A stretch of DNA of 64,000 bases from Streptomyces sp. NRRL F-2664 (GTDB lineage Bacteria; Actinomycetota; Actinomycetes; Streptomycetales; Streptomycetaceae): NCBI RefSeq assembly GCF_000719345.1, contig NZ_JOFX01000002.1:186001-250000 (forward strand), read 5' to 3'. The translations under genes were made by a program, and so were the position numbers. Of this stretch, positions 1 to 8,366 are shown one piece after another. Numbering within the stretch: position 1 is the stretch's first letter; each line of letters starts with the position of its first letter. The notes beneath the pieces are model-generated. The model did no database searches, was not told the DNA's origin, and saw only the letters and a list, made by a program, of their open reading frames with translations.

Positions 1-1
1 G

Positions 2-331
2 ACCGACCACCAGGCCGCCCACAAGGCCGGATGCGGACGCATCGGTTGGGCCGCCAACGTCTCCCACTCCGCCACCCACGTGCTGATCTGCGGCCTGCTC
101 CTGGCCGTCGGCTCGGTCGGGCTGGGGTGGCATCTTCCCCTGCTGCCCGCGGTGGCCGCCGTCGTCTGGATCGGCATCAGCCACGGGTTCATCGACCGGC
201 GGTGGCCCGTCGCCGCGTGGATGCGGCTGGCCCGCCAGCAGGGCTGGGCCGCCCACGGTGGCGCCGCGCACGTCGACCAGACCGCGCACGTCCTGGCCCT
301 GACTCTCGCCGCGCTCTTCCTCGCTGTCTGA
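2..331 (+). CDS. DUF3307-like small membrane protein, 5' truncated
   Basis: An open reading frame runs from the window edge to a TGA at 329-331. The start codon lies off the left edge. The visible 109 residues contain TDHQAAHKAG near the start, two hydrophobic stretches (about residues 28-55 and 95-109), GISHGFIDRRWP in the middle and HGGAAHVDQTAHVLAL near the end. The spaced His/Asp pattern (TDH, SHGFID, HVDQTAH) matches my recollection of DUF3307 membrane proteins found in Streptomyces elements. It has no assigned biochemical function. Its place at the head of a row of small element genes suggests an accessory role in the element, but that is inference. Confidence 0.6.
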   Translation, partial: TDHQAAHKAGCGRIGWAANVSHSATHVLICGLLLAVGSVGLGWHLPLLPAVAAVVWIGISHGFIDRRWPVAAWMRLARQQGWAAHGGAAHVDQTAHVLALTLAALFLAV

Positions 332-346
332 CCGAAGGGATCTTCC

Positions 347-529
347 ATGTCCAGCAACGACATTGCCGTCCAGTACCGCACCGCCGGCGGCGCCACCGTC
401 ACCGTCTACGGACGCGGCTTCGAGTACCGGGCCGAATGCGCCGGCTGCAGCGACTGGACCTTCAGCGGAAACCTCAAGAGCTGGGCCCAGCGCCACGCGC
501 GGCGCTGCCTCGCCCTGCCCCGCCGCTGA
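347..529 (+). CDS. Small CxxC protein of AICE 1
   Basis: This 60-residue protein starts at ATG 347, after the purine-rich stretch GAAGGGA. It has CAGC at residues 31-34 and an HARRC motif near residues 50-54, so a small Cys2-His-Cys zinc site is plausible. No signal peptide or membrane segment is visible. It lies 15 bases after the DUF3307-like gene and 22 bases before the next gene, so the three probably share a transcript. I do not recognise a named function. Small zinc-finger proteins of this kind are common in the accessory part of Streptomyces conjugative elements. Confidence 0.55.
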   Translation: MSSNDIAVQYRTAGGATVTVYGRGFEYRAECAGCSDWTFSGNLKSWAQRHARRCLALPRR

Positions 530-551
530 CCACCGGAGAGGAGTACACCCG

Positions 552-929
552 ATGAACCACCTGCCCGAACCTCACCGGCCGCCCGGCATCGTGCAGCTCC
601 CCGACGGCCGCCACGTCTACGCCGACCAGCTGCCCGCCACGTACGCCGGGCCGCAGGTCGTGCACCAGCACATCCACCAGGCCGCCCCCGACAAGACCGT
701 CCAGCGCATCGCCCTCGGCTCCGGAGTCGGCGCCGGCGCGGTCGCGGCGGGGGTGTACTTCGGCCCGCTCCTCGTCGCCGCGCTCACCGCGATGGCCGCG
801 AACCTCGCCTTCCTGACCCTCCTGGCCCTGATTCTCGGCTGGGGCGTGCACACGGTCGTGAAGTCGATCGGCAGCCCCGAGGCCGGAGTCGCTGCGAAGA
901 ACGTCCGTAGGGCCCGCCGCCGGGGCTGA
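552..929 (+). CDS. AICE 1 small membrane protein, spread/transfer type
   Basis: The protein has 125 residues and starts at ATG 552 behind GGAGAGGAG. The N-terminal half carries a LPDGRHVYADQLP segment and a His-rich stretch (VVHQHIHQAAPDKT). The second half has two long hydrophobic segments, about residues 57-80 and 82-103, and ends in a basic RRARRRG tail. The architecture resembles the small Spd-type membrane proteins of Streptomyces conjugative elements, which help spread transferred DNA along the mycelium. The same kind of protein is at 21807-22304 in element 2, where a similar His-rich segment sits at the other end. Assignment rests on architecture and context only. Confidence 0.55.
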   Translation: MNHLPEPHRPPGIVQLPDGRHVYADQLPATYAGPQVVHQHIHQAAPDKTVQRIALGSGVGAGAVAAGVYFGPLLVAALTAMAANLAFLTLLALILGWGVHTVVKSIGSPEAGVAAKNVRRARRRG

Positions 930-941
930 CGGCTGCCTGAT

Positions 942-966
942 CCACCCGCCCCCGCAGGGCGGGTGG
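942..966 (+). terminator. Hairpin after the small membrane gene
   Basis: A perfect 10-base inverted repeat (942-951 with 957-966, loop of 5) lies 13 bases after the preceding stop codon. It has no T-run, so it may act as a transcript-stabilising hairpin or a weak terminator. Confidence 0.5.
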
Positions 967-1014
967 TGAAGGGGAGCCGGACAGCCCGGACTCCAGACGA
1001 GATTGGGACCCGTG

Positions 1015-1245
1015 ATGGCCAAGGACCCGAAGTTCACCGCTCGTGAGATCACGCAGATCGGCTGGTACACGGCCCGGATGGCCAAGCGCGGGATCGGCGG
1101 GGAGAACGTTCACCTCGGCGACCTGCAGAAGAAGGTCGACCGGATCATCGACGGCGCCCGCGACCGCGAGGCCCAGCAGGCCGCCGACCAGGCCGAGGCC
1201 GAGAAGGCCGCACGCAAGGCCCGTGCGAAGAACCACCGCAAGTAG
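1015..1245 (+). CDS. Conserved small AICE protein, unknown function
   Basis: The protein has 76 residues and starts at ATG 1015; an in-frame GTG lies directly before it. It is highly charged, with a FTAREITQIGWYTARMAKRG segment, then a LGDLQKKVDRIIDGA helix and an Ala/Lys/Arg-rich helical tail ending in KNHRK. No membrane segment or cysteine is present. I recall near-identical small proteins in many Streptomyces elements just upstream of the translocase gene, but no function is known to me. It is followed by a strong hairpin (1256-1294) and then traB. Confidence 0.6.
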   Translation: MAKDPKFTAREITQIGWYTARMAKRGIGGENVHLGDLQKKVDRIIDGARDREAQQAADQAEAEKAARKARAKNHRK

Positions 1246-1255
1246 CTGCGCTCCT

Positions 1256-1294
1256 GGGGCGGCCGCCCTCTCGCCAAAGAATGCCGGCCGCCCC
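1256..1294 (+). promoter_or_regulatory. Hairpin with conserved loop TCTCGCCAAAG, before traB
   Basis: A perfect 10-base stem (1256-1265 with 1285-1294) encloses a 19-base loop containing CTCTCGCCAAAG. The same loop word sits in hairpins at 3658-3694 and, on the minus strand, 21580-21617. Each lies 40-44 bases before the start codon of an element gene. Confidence 0.6.
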
Positions 1295-1337
1295 GGGCTC
1301 CACTTCCCGCCTCTCGACGAGACCCGGAGGTCTCATC

Positions 1338-3458
1338 ATGTCCCAGTCCGTTCCGGACGCGTCCGTGCACAGCCTGGAGGAGCACCGTGCCGCGAAGGAC
1401 GCCGCGGCCACCCCGATCCAGCCCGACACCACGGACGCGTCGGCCGAGGTGGAGGCGGTGGACCGGCCGGACAACCCGCTGGCCGACTGGCTCACCGTGC
1501 CGGACGCGCCGCTGCTGCCGGTGTGGGCCCGCTCGTGGAAGTCCATCAACGCCAACGTCACCGCCCTGGGCCGCCTCACGTGGTGGCACTCCCGCTACCA
1601 CTCCATCCGCGTCCCCAAGTACCTGATCAAGACCGTGCTGCTGGCCTGCCGCGGCTTCTACCGGGCCGCGAAGGGCTTGTGGCCGACGCTGTCGGCGCAG
1701 GACCACTCCGCGACCGTGAAAGCCCTGCGCGCCCAGGTCAAGGTCCGGCCCGAAGACGTCGACCTGGCCACCCGCCACCAGGCCGCGCACGCCGCCCGGA
1801 CCCACGCCCGACGGTGGCGGTTCGGCGCCGCCGCCACAGCGGTCGCCACGGCCGCAGTGGGGATCGCGCTGGCCGATCCGCTGGTGCAGACCGGCATTGC
1901 CAGCGCCATCACCGTGCCGCTCGCCTACCTCGGCCGCGGTGAGGAGACCCAGCTGCTGGACCACGCCACGCCGCCGCTGCGGGTGGACATGTCCGCGCAG
2001 CAGCTCAACGACGCCCTGCGCGCGGCCGGGCTGATCAAGCAGGGCAAGGGCGACGACGAGGGACCCAAGGTGTCCTGCATCATGGGCCCGGTCCGCGACG
2101 GACGCGGTTGGGCCGTCGTCTTCGACCTGCCCCGCGGCGGCGGCAAGACCGCCTCCGACGTGCTGGCAAAGCGGGAAGTCCTCGCGCAGGAACTCGGCGT
2201 CGACGAGATCCAGATCGTCATGTCCCGCGTGAGGGCAGCGCAGGGCGGCAACGCCGGCCGGGTGTCGATGTGGGTTGCCGACGACGACCCTTACCTGGCC
2301 GATCCGACGCCGTCGCCGCTGGAGGAGCTGGAGCGGTTCTCGATCTGGGAGCCGATCCCGTTCGGGCAGGACGCCCGCGGCACGCGGGTGTCGGTGCCGG
2401 TGGTGTGGCAGTCGATGTTCTTCGGCGGCCTGCCCCGCCGCGGCAAGACCTTCACCCAACGGCTGCTGACGGCGGCCGGGCTGCTCGATCCGTGGGTGCG
2501 GCACTACGTGGCCGACTTCAAGGGCGGGCAGGACTGGATGCAGATGCGGCAGGTCGCCCACCGCCTCGTCCTCGGCGCCGAGGACGACGCGATCGCCGCG
2601 TTCAAGGACATGCTCCAAGAGCTCCTCACGGAGATGGAGCGGCGGTTCGCGATCATGCGGGAGCTGCCCACCTCGATCTGCCCCGAGGGCAAGCTCACCC
2701 CGGCCATCGTCGAGAAGTACAAGATGCCGTTCATCCTCTTCACCGTCGACGAGCTGCAGGAAGCCTTCCTCGCCCTGGGCGACGAGAAGGAACGCAAGGC
2801 CGTCATCGACGACATGGCCCGCATTGCCCGCCGCGGACCGGCCGCCGGATTCATCTCCAACTACGCCAGCCAGCGCCCCGATGCCGAGTCCGTGCCGACC
2901 AAGCTGCGGGAGATCATCACCATCCGCGCCTGCACCCAGGTCACCGACCAGACCTCCTCCGACATGGTCCTCGGCAAGGGCAAGGCGTCCATGGGCGCCG
3001 ACGCGTCGGTCCTCTCGGAGGACCACAAGGGCGTCGTCGTCCTGGTCACCGGCCCGGCGTCGTTCGCCACGGTCAAGAACGACCTGCTCACCACGGCCGC
3101 GTTCAACGCCATGTGCGCCAAGGGCCGCGCCATGCGCAAGGACATCGGCCAGCTCACCGGCGACGCCGCCGGCGACCTCGCCACCGCAGCCGCCGAGAAC
3201 GGCGTCCGGATCCCGCCGATCCTCTCCGACGTGCTGGAGGTCATGCAGCACTCCCCGCGCATGTACACCCGCGACCTCATCGACCGCCTCGTGAACCTCG
3301 ACGAGGACACCTACGGCGACTACGACGCCGAGTCCCTGGCCAAGGAACTCGAAGCGGCCGGGGTCAAGCGCACCAGCAAGCAGGTCAAGATCAACGGCGT
3401 CAACGGCGCCGGATACCAGCGCCGCGACATCGAAGGCGCCGTCCCCGTCACCACCTGA
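1338..3458 (+). CDS. traB: FtsK/SpoIIIE-type conjugative DNA translocase (TraB)
   Basis: This 706-residue protein starts at ATG 1338, seven bases after CGGAGG. It has hydrophobic segments around residues 160-195, a Walker A-like FGGLPRRGKT at about 362-371 and a Walker B-like FILFTVDE at about 465-472. A helical C-terminal region around residues 635-690 could be the DNA-reading winged helix. The family is a single hexameric membrane translocase that moves double-stranded plasmid DNA between Streptomyces hyphae, recognising short repeats in a nearby clt locus. The sequence is unlike the element 2 translocase at 22516-24624, so the two elements have separate transfer systems. The gene symbol is used for the family role. 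Confidence 0.85.
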   Translation: MSQSVPDASVHSLEEHRAAKDAAATPIQPDTTDASAEVEAVDRPDNPLADWLTVPDAPLLPVWARSWKSINANVTALGRLTWWHSRYHSIRVPKYLIKTVLLACRGFYRAAKGLWPTLSAQDHSATVKALRAQVKVRPEDVDLATRHQAAHAARTHARRWRFGAAATAVATAAVGIALADPLVQTGIASAITVPLAYLGRGEETQLLDHATPPLRVDMSAQQLNDALRAAGLIKQGKGDDEGPKVSCIMGPVRDGRGWAVVFDLPRGGGKTASDVLAKREVLAQELGVDEIQIVMSRVRAAQGGNAGRVSMWVADDDPYLADPTPSPLEELERFSIWEPIPFGQDARGTRVSVPVVWQSMFFGGLPRRGKTFTQRLLTAAGLLDPWVRHYVADFKGGQDWMQMRQVAHRLVLGAEDDAIAAFKDMLQELLTEMERRFAIMRELPTSICPEGKLTPAIVEKYKMPFILFTVDELQEAFLALGDEKERKAVIDDMARIARRGPAAGFISNYASQRPDAESVPTKLREIITIRACTQVTDQTSSDMVLGKGKASMGADASVLSEDHKGVVVLVTGPASFATVKNDLLTTAAFNAMCAKGRAMRKDIGQLTGDAAGDLATAAAENGVRIPPILSDVLEVMQHSPRMYTRDLIDRLVNLDEDTYGDYDAESLAKELEAAGVKRTSKQVKINGVNGAGYQRRDIEGAVPVTT

Positions 3459-3609
3459 GGTAGCGGGCCCCCGCCCTACCCACCCCGCCCCACGCACCCT
3501 GTGACCCGCCCCGGCTGGAGCCTTCCCGCAGGGCCGCGAAGTAGAGAGCCCTCTTTACCCCGGTAGCGGGGGCGGTAAAGGCCCCTGACCTGCGAGGTAG
3601 CGCCGGTAG
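3459..3609 (+). repeat. GGTAG repeats after traB, candidate transfer locus
   Basis: Directly after the traB stop, GGTAGCG occurs at 3459-3465, 3562-3568 and 3596-3602. A related GGTAG is at 3605-3609, and an inverted CCTACC is at 3475-3480. Two copies lie next to short inverted repeats, for example CTTTACC paired with GGTAAAG around the second copy. Streptomyces clt loci are short repeats next to traB, so this is a positional candidate only. Confidence 0.35.
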
Positions 3610-3657
3610 AGGGGCCCTGGCGGGCCCCTGGAAACCCGCCCCACACCACCAAAAGCA

Positions 3658-3694
3658 CAGGGCGGCCCCGTCTCGCCAAAGCCGGGCCGCCCTG
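3658..3694 (+). promoter_or_regulatory. Hairpin with conserved loop TCTCGCCAAAG, before the primase gene
   Basis: A perfect 11-base stem (3658-3668 with 3684-3694) encloses a 15-base loop with GTCTCGCCAAAG. It lies 40 bases before the primase-polymerase start and is the second copy of the hairpin class at 1256-1294. Confidence 0.6.
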
Positions 3695-3733
3695 CATCCC
3701 CAGTCCATCAAGAGACCTGTGGAGGACCCCAAC

Positions 3734-4618
3734 ATGACCCCCCCGACCGGCATCCCGCGAGACCCCGGCGCCGTTGCCTTACCCGCCACCCTCCACACTG
3801 CTCTGCAGCTCGCCGCACAGAGCCTGCCCGTGCTGCCGCTGCGGGAGGGCAAGGGCCCCATGGGCAACTGCCGCGCCTGCCGCAAGAACGCCTGCGGCGG
3901 CCGGCCGAACATGAAGACCCCCGGCCCCTGCAAGTGCCCGGCGCCCTGCCACGCATGGGCCGCCGCCACCACTAACCCGCACATCCTCACCTCACCCGCG
4001 TGGGCTCCGGCCTGGCGGCAGGCCGCAGCCGTCGCCTACCACCCCGGCGGTGCCGGGGTCACCGTCGTCGACCTCGACAACGCCGAGGCAGTCGCATGGG
4101 CCCGCCAGAACCTCCCGGTGACCAGGACTGTGGCGACCACGCGCGGGGAGCACTGGATCTACCTCGGCACCATGACCTCCCCCAACGCTGTACGTCCCGG
4201 CGTCGACATCAAGTCCGTCATGTCCTACGCCCGATGGCTCGGCACCGGAACCGGCACCATGGCGCCGCTCCCGGACGTCGTGCGTGCCCTCGCCGTGAAG
4301 GAGGCCACTGCAGCCCGGCCCGTTTCGAGCGCCCTCACCGTTTCGGCGCCAGCCGGGGGCGGGCAGTGCCTTCACCGCTCGCCCGCCTACCTGGAACGGG
4401 GCATCGCCATGGCGGAGCAGCGGATCGAGGAGGCCCCGGACGGCATCCACCGGACCGTGTACCGGATGTTCCTCGCGGTGCTGTCCGCGCACGGCCGCTG
4501 CGGATGCCTCACCGACACGCACATCGGCCGGTTGTTCACCGCCGCGCAGGCCAAGGGCGAGTCTCTGCAGCACTGCGAGGACGCCTGGACCAACGCCCGC
4601 ACCCAGTTGGGGATGTGA
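3734..4618 (+). CDS. Bifunctional primase-polymerase (prim-pol) of AICE 1
   Basis: This 294-residue protein starts at ATG 3734 behind TGTGGAGG. Residues about 43-75 hold a Cys-rich segment (CRAC, ACGG, PCKCPAPC) that could bind zinc. The archaeo-eukaryotic primase core shows VVDLDNA near residue 115, supplying metal-binding Asp residues. It also shows RGEHWIY near 140, and GVDIKS near 158 followed by a small-residue loop, as in prim-pol proteins of phages and plasmids. Such enzymes make primers and extend them at the element's origin. The stop overlaps the start of the downstream replication gene (GTGA), so the two are translationally coupled. A close homologue sits at 20014-20862. Confidence 0.85.
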   Translation: MTPPTGIPRDPGAVALPATLHTALQLAAQSLPVLPLREGKGPMGNCRACRKNACGGRPNMKTPGPCKCPAPCHAWAAATTNPHILTSPAWAPAWRQAAAVAYHPGGAGVTVVDLDNAEAVAWARQNLPVTRTVATTRGEHWIYLGTMTSPNAVRPGVDIKSVMSYARWLGTGTGTMAPLPDVVRALAVKEATAARPVSSALTVSAPAGGGQCLHRSPAYLERGIAMAEQRIEEAPDGIHRTVYRMFLAVLSAHGRCGCLTDTHIGRLFTAAQAKGESLQHCEDAWTNARTQLGM

Positions 4619-6096
4619 CCGTGACCGACGATGACAAGACCCCGGCACGGCAGATCATCACGGACTACGCGCAGGACCACTTCCGGTACTTCCGCACCAC
4701 CGAAGGCACCGTCTACGCGCAGAAAAACGGCCACCCCGTCGCCCGCCCGATCCGCTCCCAGGGCACCACCGGAAGCCACCGGCAGGAACTCATGGTCGGC
4801 CTCTACAACGACGGCCACGGCTCCTTCAACGGCTCCGCCCTCAAGGAGGCACTCGACTTGATCGAAGCACTCGCGCTCAGCCAGGACGTACAAGCCACCC
4901 ACATCCGCGTCGCCCCTGGGCTCGACGGTGCGACCTGGCTGGACCTGGGCCGCGACGACGGCAAGTCCGTCCGAATCCACCCCACCGGCTGGGACATCCG
5001 CGTCCCGGACCCGCGTGAGGTGTGCTGGCGTCGCACCCAGCTCACCGGCGAACTGCCCCTCCCGGAGAAGGACACCGACGGCAAGGGCATCGACGCCTTG
5101 CTGAGGCTGTGCAACTTCGCCAACGCCGAGAGCGAGTGCCTCGCCGTCGCGTGGCTCATCGGCTGCTTGGAGCCGTCCGTGCCCGTTCCCGCACCGTTCC
5201 TCACCGGCCCCCAGGGCGCCGGCAAGTCGACCGGCGGGCGGATGCTGGTGCGGATCATCGAGGGCATGACGGGTGACCTGCGCCGCGCTCCGAAGGACGA
5301 GGAGAACCTGATCACGGCCGTCGCCGCCGGATGGGTCACCGCGCTGGACAACCTCTCTCACCTGCCGCCGGACCTGTCCGACCTGATGTGCTGCATCGTC
5401 ACCGGCGCCGAGAGCATCAAGCGGGCACTGTTCAGCGATGGGGACGTCTACCGCTCGCGCTACCGCCGGCCGCTCCTGCTCACCGGCATCGACGTGGGCG
5501 TCATCCGCCCCGACCTCGCCGAACGCCTTCTGCCGTTGCGCCTGGAGCGGCCCCGTGTGCGGCGGACGGAGGCGGAGCTGTGGGCGGACTACGCGCAGGT
5601 GCTGCCCGTCATCCTGGGCTCGCTGCTGGACCTCGCGGTGAAGGTGCGGGCGACCGAGGCCGAGATTCCCACCGACCTGCGGATGGCGGACTTCGCCCAC
5701 CTCTGCGCCCAGCTCGACGCCGCCACCGGCCTCGGCGCGCTGGGCGCCTACCGGGCCAGCCTCGACGACCTCAACGACGACGTGATCGAAGGCGACCTCC
5801 TCGCACAGACCGTCCTCAAGCACGCCACCGGCCTCGACCTCGGCGAGGAGGTCCGGATGACCTCGACCGAGTTGCTGCACGCTCTCACCCAGCTCTACAC
5901 CGGAGAGGACTTTCGGCCCCTGCCCAAGGGCTGGCCCACCACCGGCAAAGTCCTCTCCGACCGCCTCAAGCGGCTCCAGCCCACCCTTGCCGCCCGCGGC
6001 GTCCTCGTCGACTGGGGCCGCACCAGTACGGCCCGCTACATCGAGATGACCCGCCCGGCCGCCGCACCACCCGGCCAGCAACAGGCCGCGTTCTGA
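4615..6096 (+). CDS. Replication initiator / helicase-type ATPase of AICE 1
   Basis: The protein has 493 residues. I take GTG 4615 as start because it overlaps the prim-pol stop and gives the same length as the element 2 homologue; GTG 4621 is also possible. A P-loop GPQGAGKST lies at about residues 198-206. It is followed by ALDNLSH, CCIVTGAES, and a sensor-like LLLTGIDVG before a C-terminal winged-helix-like region. This resembles the superfamily 3 / D5-like helicases that pair with prim-pol in phage and plasmid replication. The N-terminal third has no motif I can name. Judging by eye, the protein is over 90% identical to the element 2 copy. Confidence 0.75.
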   Translation: MTVTDDDKTPARQIITDYAQDHFRYFRTTEGTVYAQKNGHPVARPIRSQGTTGSHRQELMVGLYNDGHGSFNGSALKEALDLIEALALSQDVQATHIRVAPGLDGATWLDLGRDDGKSVRIHPTGWDIRVPDPREVCWRRTQLTGELPLPEKDTDGKGIDALLRLCNFANAESECLAVAWLIGCLEPSVPVPAPFLTGPQGAGKSTGGRMLVRIIEGMTGDLRRAPKDEENLITAVAAGWVTALDNLSHLPPDLSDLMCCIVTGAESIKRALFSDGDVYRSRYRRPLLLTGIDVGVIRPDLAERLLPLRLERPRVRRTEAELWADYAQVLPVILGSLLDLAVKVRATEAEIPTDLRMADFAHLCAQLDAATGLGALGAYRASLDDLNDDVIEGDLLAQTVLKHATGLDLGEEVRMTSTELLHALTQLYTGEDFRPLPKGWPTTGKVLSDRLKRLQPTLAARGVLVDWGRTSTARYIEMTRPAAAPPGQQQAAF

Positions 6097-6124
6097 CCCG
6101 CGCAACCGCACCACCCGCGTTCAA

Positions 6125-6167
6125 GCAAGAAGAGCACCCGGCGCCCCCGGGGGCGTGCTCCTCTTGC
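6125..6167 (+). terminator. Terminator-like hairpin after rep (AICE 1)
   Basis: Arms GCAAGAAGAGCAC (6125-6137) and 6155-6167 pair with one mismatch, 28 bases after the rep stop. The same hairpin follows the element 2 rep gene at 18465-18507, so it belongs to the shared replication cassette. Confidence 0.7.
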
Positions 6168-6530
6168 TGTTCCGGCGGCTTGCCGCCGCTGCAAGGGACG
6201 TGCCGCGCAGCGGCCCCCTCTTCACGCTCGAAGACGCACCGCACCACTACAGACACCACCCCTCTCTTTTTCCTAAGAGAAGAGACGCTGCGTCACCCAC
6301 GTCACCACAGCGCAGGAAACAGCACGTGACCTGCGGCTACACCCGTGACGCAGACGGACAACGGCTACGTCATCACGCGTCACCCGCGTCACCCGCGCGC
6401 GTCACTCCGGTGACGGTGACGCAGGCCGGTGACACACAGCCCAGCTACGACGTCATCGAAAGCCGCAGGTCAGACCGGCTGATGACCCAGACGACGCGAT
6501 GACGCAGAAATCCGAACCTCGGACAGATGC
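6168..6530 (+). other. Candidate replication origin of AICE 1 (iterons)
   Basis: This 440-base gene-free stretch holds three blocks also found in element 2. The first is a GC-rich hairpin segment (GGCGGCTTGCCGCC, around 6173-6190). The second is a TTTTTCCTAAGA box near 6266. The third, from 6291 to about 6505, has roughly a dozen GTGAC/GTCAC words, many extended to GTGACGC or GCGTCACC, in both orientations. The block ends in a stretch around CCGAACCTCGGACAGAT that is also conserved. Iterons beside a less GC-rich box next to the initiator gene is the layout of an iteron-controlled origin. No origin of a prim-pol AICE that I know of has been mapped to such repeats. Confidence 0.6.
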
Positions 6531-6608
6531 GGGAGCCCTGCGAAGCCCCGAGTCCATCCTGCAACCCACCAACGTGACCCCCCGACTTCACCCCGAGAAG
6601 GGACACCC

Positions 6609-6806
6609 ATGCCTGCCGCGCCCACGTCCCGCGTGATGCTCACCGTTCCTGAGCTGTGCGACGAACTCGGCATTTCTCGCTCCACCTTCTACGACTGGCG
6701 CCAGAAGCGGCGGGCTCCCCGCTGCATCAAACTGCCGAACGGCGACCTCCGCGTCCGCCGCACCGACCTGGAGATCTGGCTGAACGAGTGCGAGGACGCT
6801 GCCTGA
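6609..6806 (+). CDS. xis: Excisionase (helix-turn-helix) of AICE 1
   Basis: This 65-residue protein starts at ATG 6609 after GAGAAGGGA. It is a single MerR/AlpA-like winged helix: LTVPELCDELGISRSTFYDW is the DNA-reading helix pair, LPNGDLRVRR the wing and TDLEIWL the last helix. Proteins of this class bend DNA at the attachment site and direct the integrase to excise. Its stop overlaps the integrase start by one base (TGATG), so the pair is coupled. It differs in sequence from the element 2 excisionase, as expected because the attachment sites differ. Confidence 0.85.
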   Translation: MPAAPTSRVMLTVPELCDELGISRSTFYDWRQKRRAPRCIKLPNGDLRVRRTDLEIWLNECEDAA

Positions 6807-8200
6807 TGGACACCACGTACGACGTGAAGCTGTGGAAGACCTCGGTGTATGAGGGAAAGAAGAAGACCACCCACACCGTCCGTTGGGAGTTGGCGGGCAA
6901 CGAGTGGCGGAAGCCGTTCGCCACAGGACCTCTTGCGGAGTCCTTCCGCTCGGGACTCGTGACCGCGGCCCGCAAGGGAGAGGCGTTCAGCCTTTCCACG
7001 GGGCTTCCCGTCTCGTACCAGTCCGGCGCTGCCAGCGTGAAGTGGTACGACTTCGCGGTGCAGTTCGTGGATCAGGTCTGGGAGCGGACGTCCGCGAACA
7101 ATCGACGGAACGTGGCAAAGGCGCTCACCCCCGTCACGGTGGCTCTGCTCCGCAGCAAGCCGTCCATGTTCGACGGGGTGGACGTCCGCCGGGCCCTGCG
7201 CGAGTACGCCTTCAACACCGGCCGGCGCGACGAGGCCCCGCCGGAGGTCGCCGTGATCCTGCGGTGGGTGCAGCGCAACAGCCTCACCATGGCGGCCTGG
7301 GAGGACGAGGGCACCGTCGAAGCGCTGCTCCGCGCTGCCGGGACCAAACTCGACGGCGCGTCAGCGGCCCCCAGCTCCGTCCGGCGGAACAAGCGGGTCC
7401 TCAATGTCCTGATCGAGCACGCCATCAAGAGGAAGGTGCTAAGGGAGAACCTCCTGCCGAAGGGCAAGGGCACCACGGCGGCCAAGACCTCCTCCGCCGT
7501 GGACAAGCGGTCGCTCCTCAACAGGGAGCAGGCCGCCGCCCTGCTCGCCTGGATTTACGCGCGGCCGAGGGGCGGCCGGCGGCTCCACGCCTTCTTCGCC
7601 ACGATGTACTACGCCGGCGCCCGGCCCGAAGAAGTCGTGGCACTCAAGGTCGCGGACGTCCGCCTGCCCAGCGCGGACGCCGATGATCAATGGGGTGAGC
7701 TGCTGATCCATACAGCTCAGCCCGAGGTGGGCCGGCAGTGGACGGACACCGGCGAGGTTCGGGAGCTGCGGGGACTCAAGGGGCGGGCCGCCGACGACAT
7801 GCGCACGGTGCCCTGTCGCCCCGCCCTCACTCGGATCCTCCGCGCCCACATCGAGAAGGAGGGGCTGAAAGCCGGAGACCTCCTGGTCCAGGGGGAGAAC
7901 GGGGGACTCCTGGCAGGCTCGGTCATCCGCCGAGCCTGGAGGCGAGCCCGAGCGGTGGCTCTTCCGCCTCACGAATACGAGTCGCCTCTCGCCCGCCGCG
8001 TTTACGACCTTCGGCACACCTGCCTGACCAACTGGCTCAATGCCGGCGTCCCCGCCGCGGACGTGGCGGAGTGGGCGGGCAACAGCGTCCCCGTGCTCCT
8101 GGCCACGTACGCACGGTGCATCAACGGGCAGCTCGACGACCTCAAGCAGCGGATCGAGCGGGCAGGGGAGCTGCCGGATCCGGCCGCGCCCAGCACCTGA
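6806..8200 (+). CDS. int: Tyrosine site-specific integrase of AICE 1
   Basis: This 464-residue integrase starts at ATG 6806. The catalytic domain begins near residue 230. The first Arg is in ARPEE (about R273), the second Arg is in YDLRHT (about R403-H404), and the nucleophile Tyr is in LATYARC (about Y435). The position often occupied by a second His in LGHS reads EWAGNS, a Trp substitution known in this superfamily. The N-terminal arm-binding and core-binding regions (1-220) are present, so the enzyme looks intact. It recombines the element attachment site with the 3' end of tRNA-Arg, whose gene lies 166 bases downstream on the other strand. Confidence 0.9.
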   Translation: MDTTYDVKLWKTSVYEGKKKTTHTVRWELAGNEWRKPFATGPLAESFRSGLVTAARKGEAFSLSTGLPVSYQSGAASVKWYDFAVQFVDQVWERTSANNRRNVAKALTPVTVALLRSKPSMFDGVDVRRALREYAFNTGRRDEAPPEVAVILRWVQRNSLTMAAWEDEGTVEALLRAAGTKLDGASAAPSSVRRNKRVLNVLIEHAIKRKVLRENLLPKGKGTTAAKTSSAVDKRSLLNREQAAALLAWIYARPRGGRRLHAFFATMYYAGARPEEVVALKVADVRLPSADADDQWGELLIHTAQPEVGRQWTDTGEVRELRGLKGRAADDMRTVPCRPALTRILRAHIEKEGLKAGDLLVQGENGGLLAGSVIRRAWRRARAVALPPHEYESPLARRVYDLRHTCLTNWLNAGVPAADVAEWAGNSVPVLLATYARCINGQLDDLKQRIERAGELPDPAAPST

Positions 8201-8330
8201 TTTTTCACCGCGTATTCTCCGCAGCCACCCGCAGAAACCCGGTAGCAACCGGACACCGCTGGACCTGCTCGCCCCCGCCGAGGGGATCCGGTGATACCTG
8301 CTTCCGGCGCTACCAAATGTCCCTGACCAG

Positions 8331-8358
8331 CAAAAAGGCCCTCCCGTGGGAGGGCCTT
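8331..8358 (-). terminator. Terminator of the tRNA-Arg transcript
   Basis: Read on the minus strand, an 11-base stem (8348-8358 with 8335-8345) with a 2-base loop is followed by a T-run, just after the tRNA 3' end. It lies on the element side of the attachment core, so integration appears to supply the tRNA gene with a terminator. Confidence 0.75.
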
Positions 8359-8366
8359 CACATATG

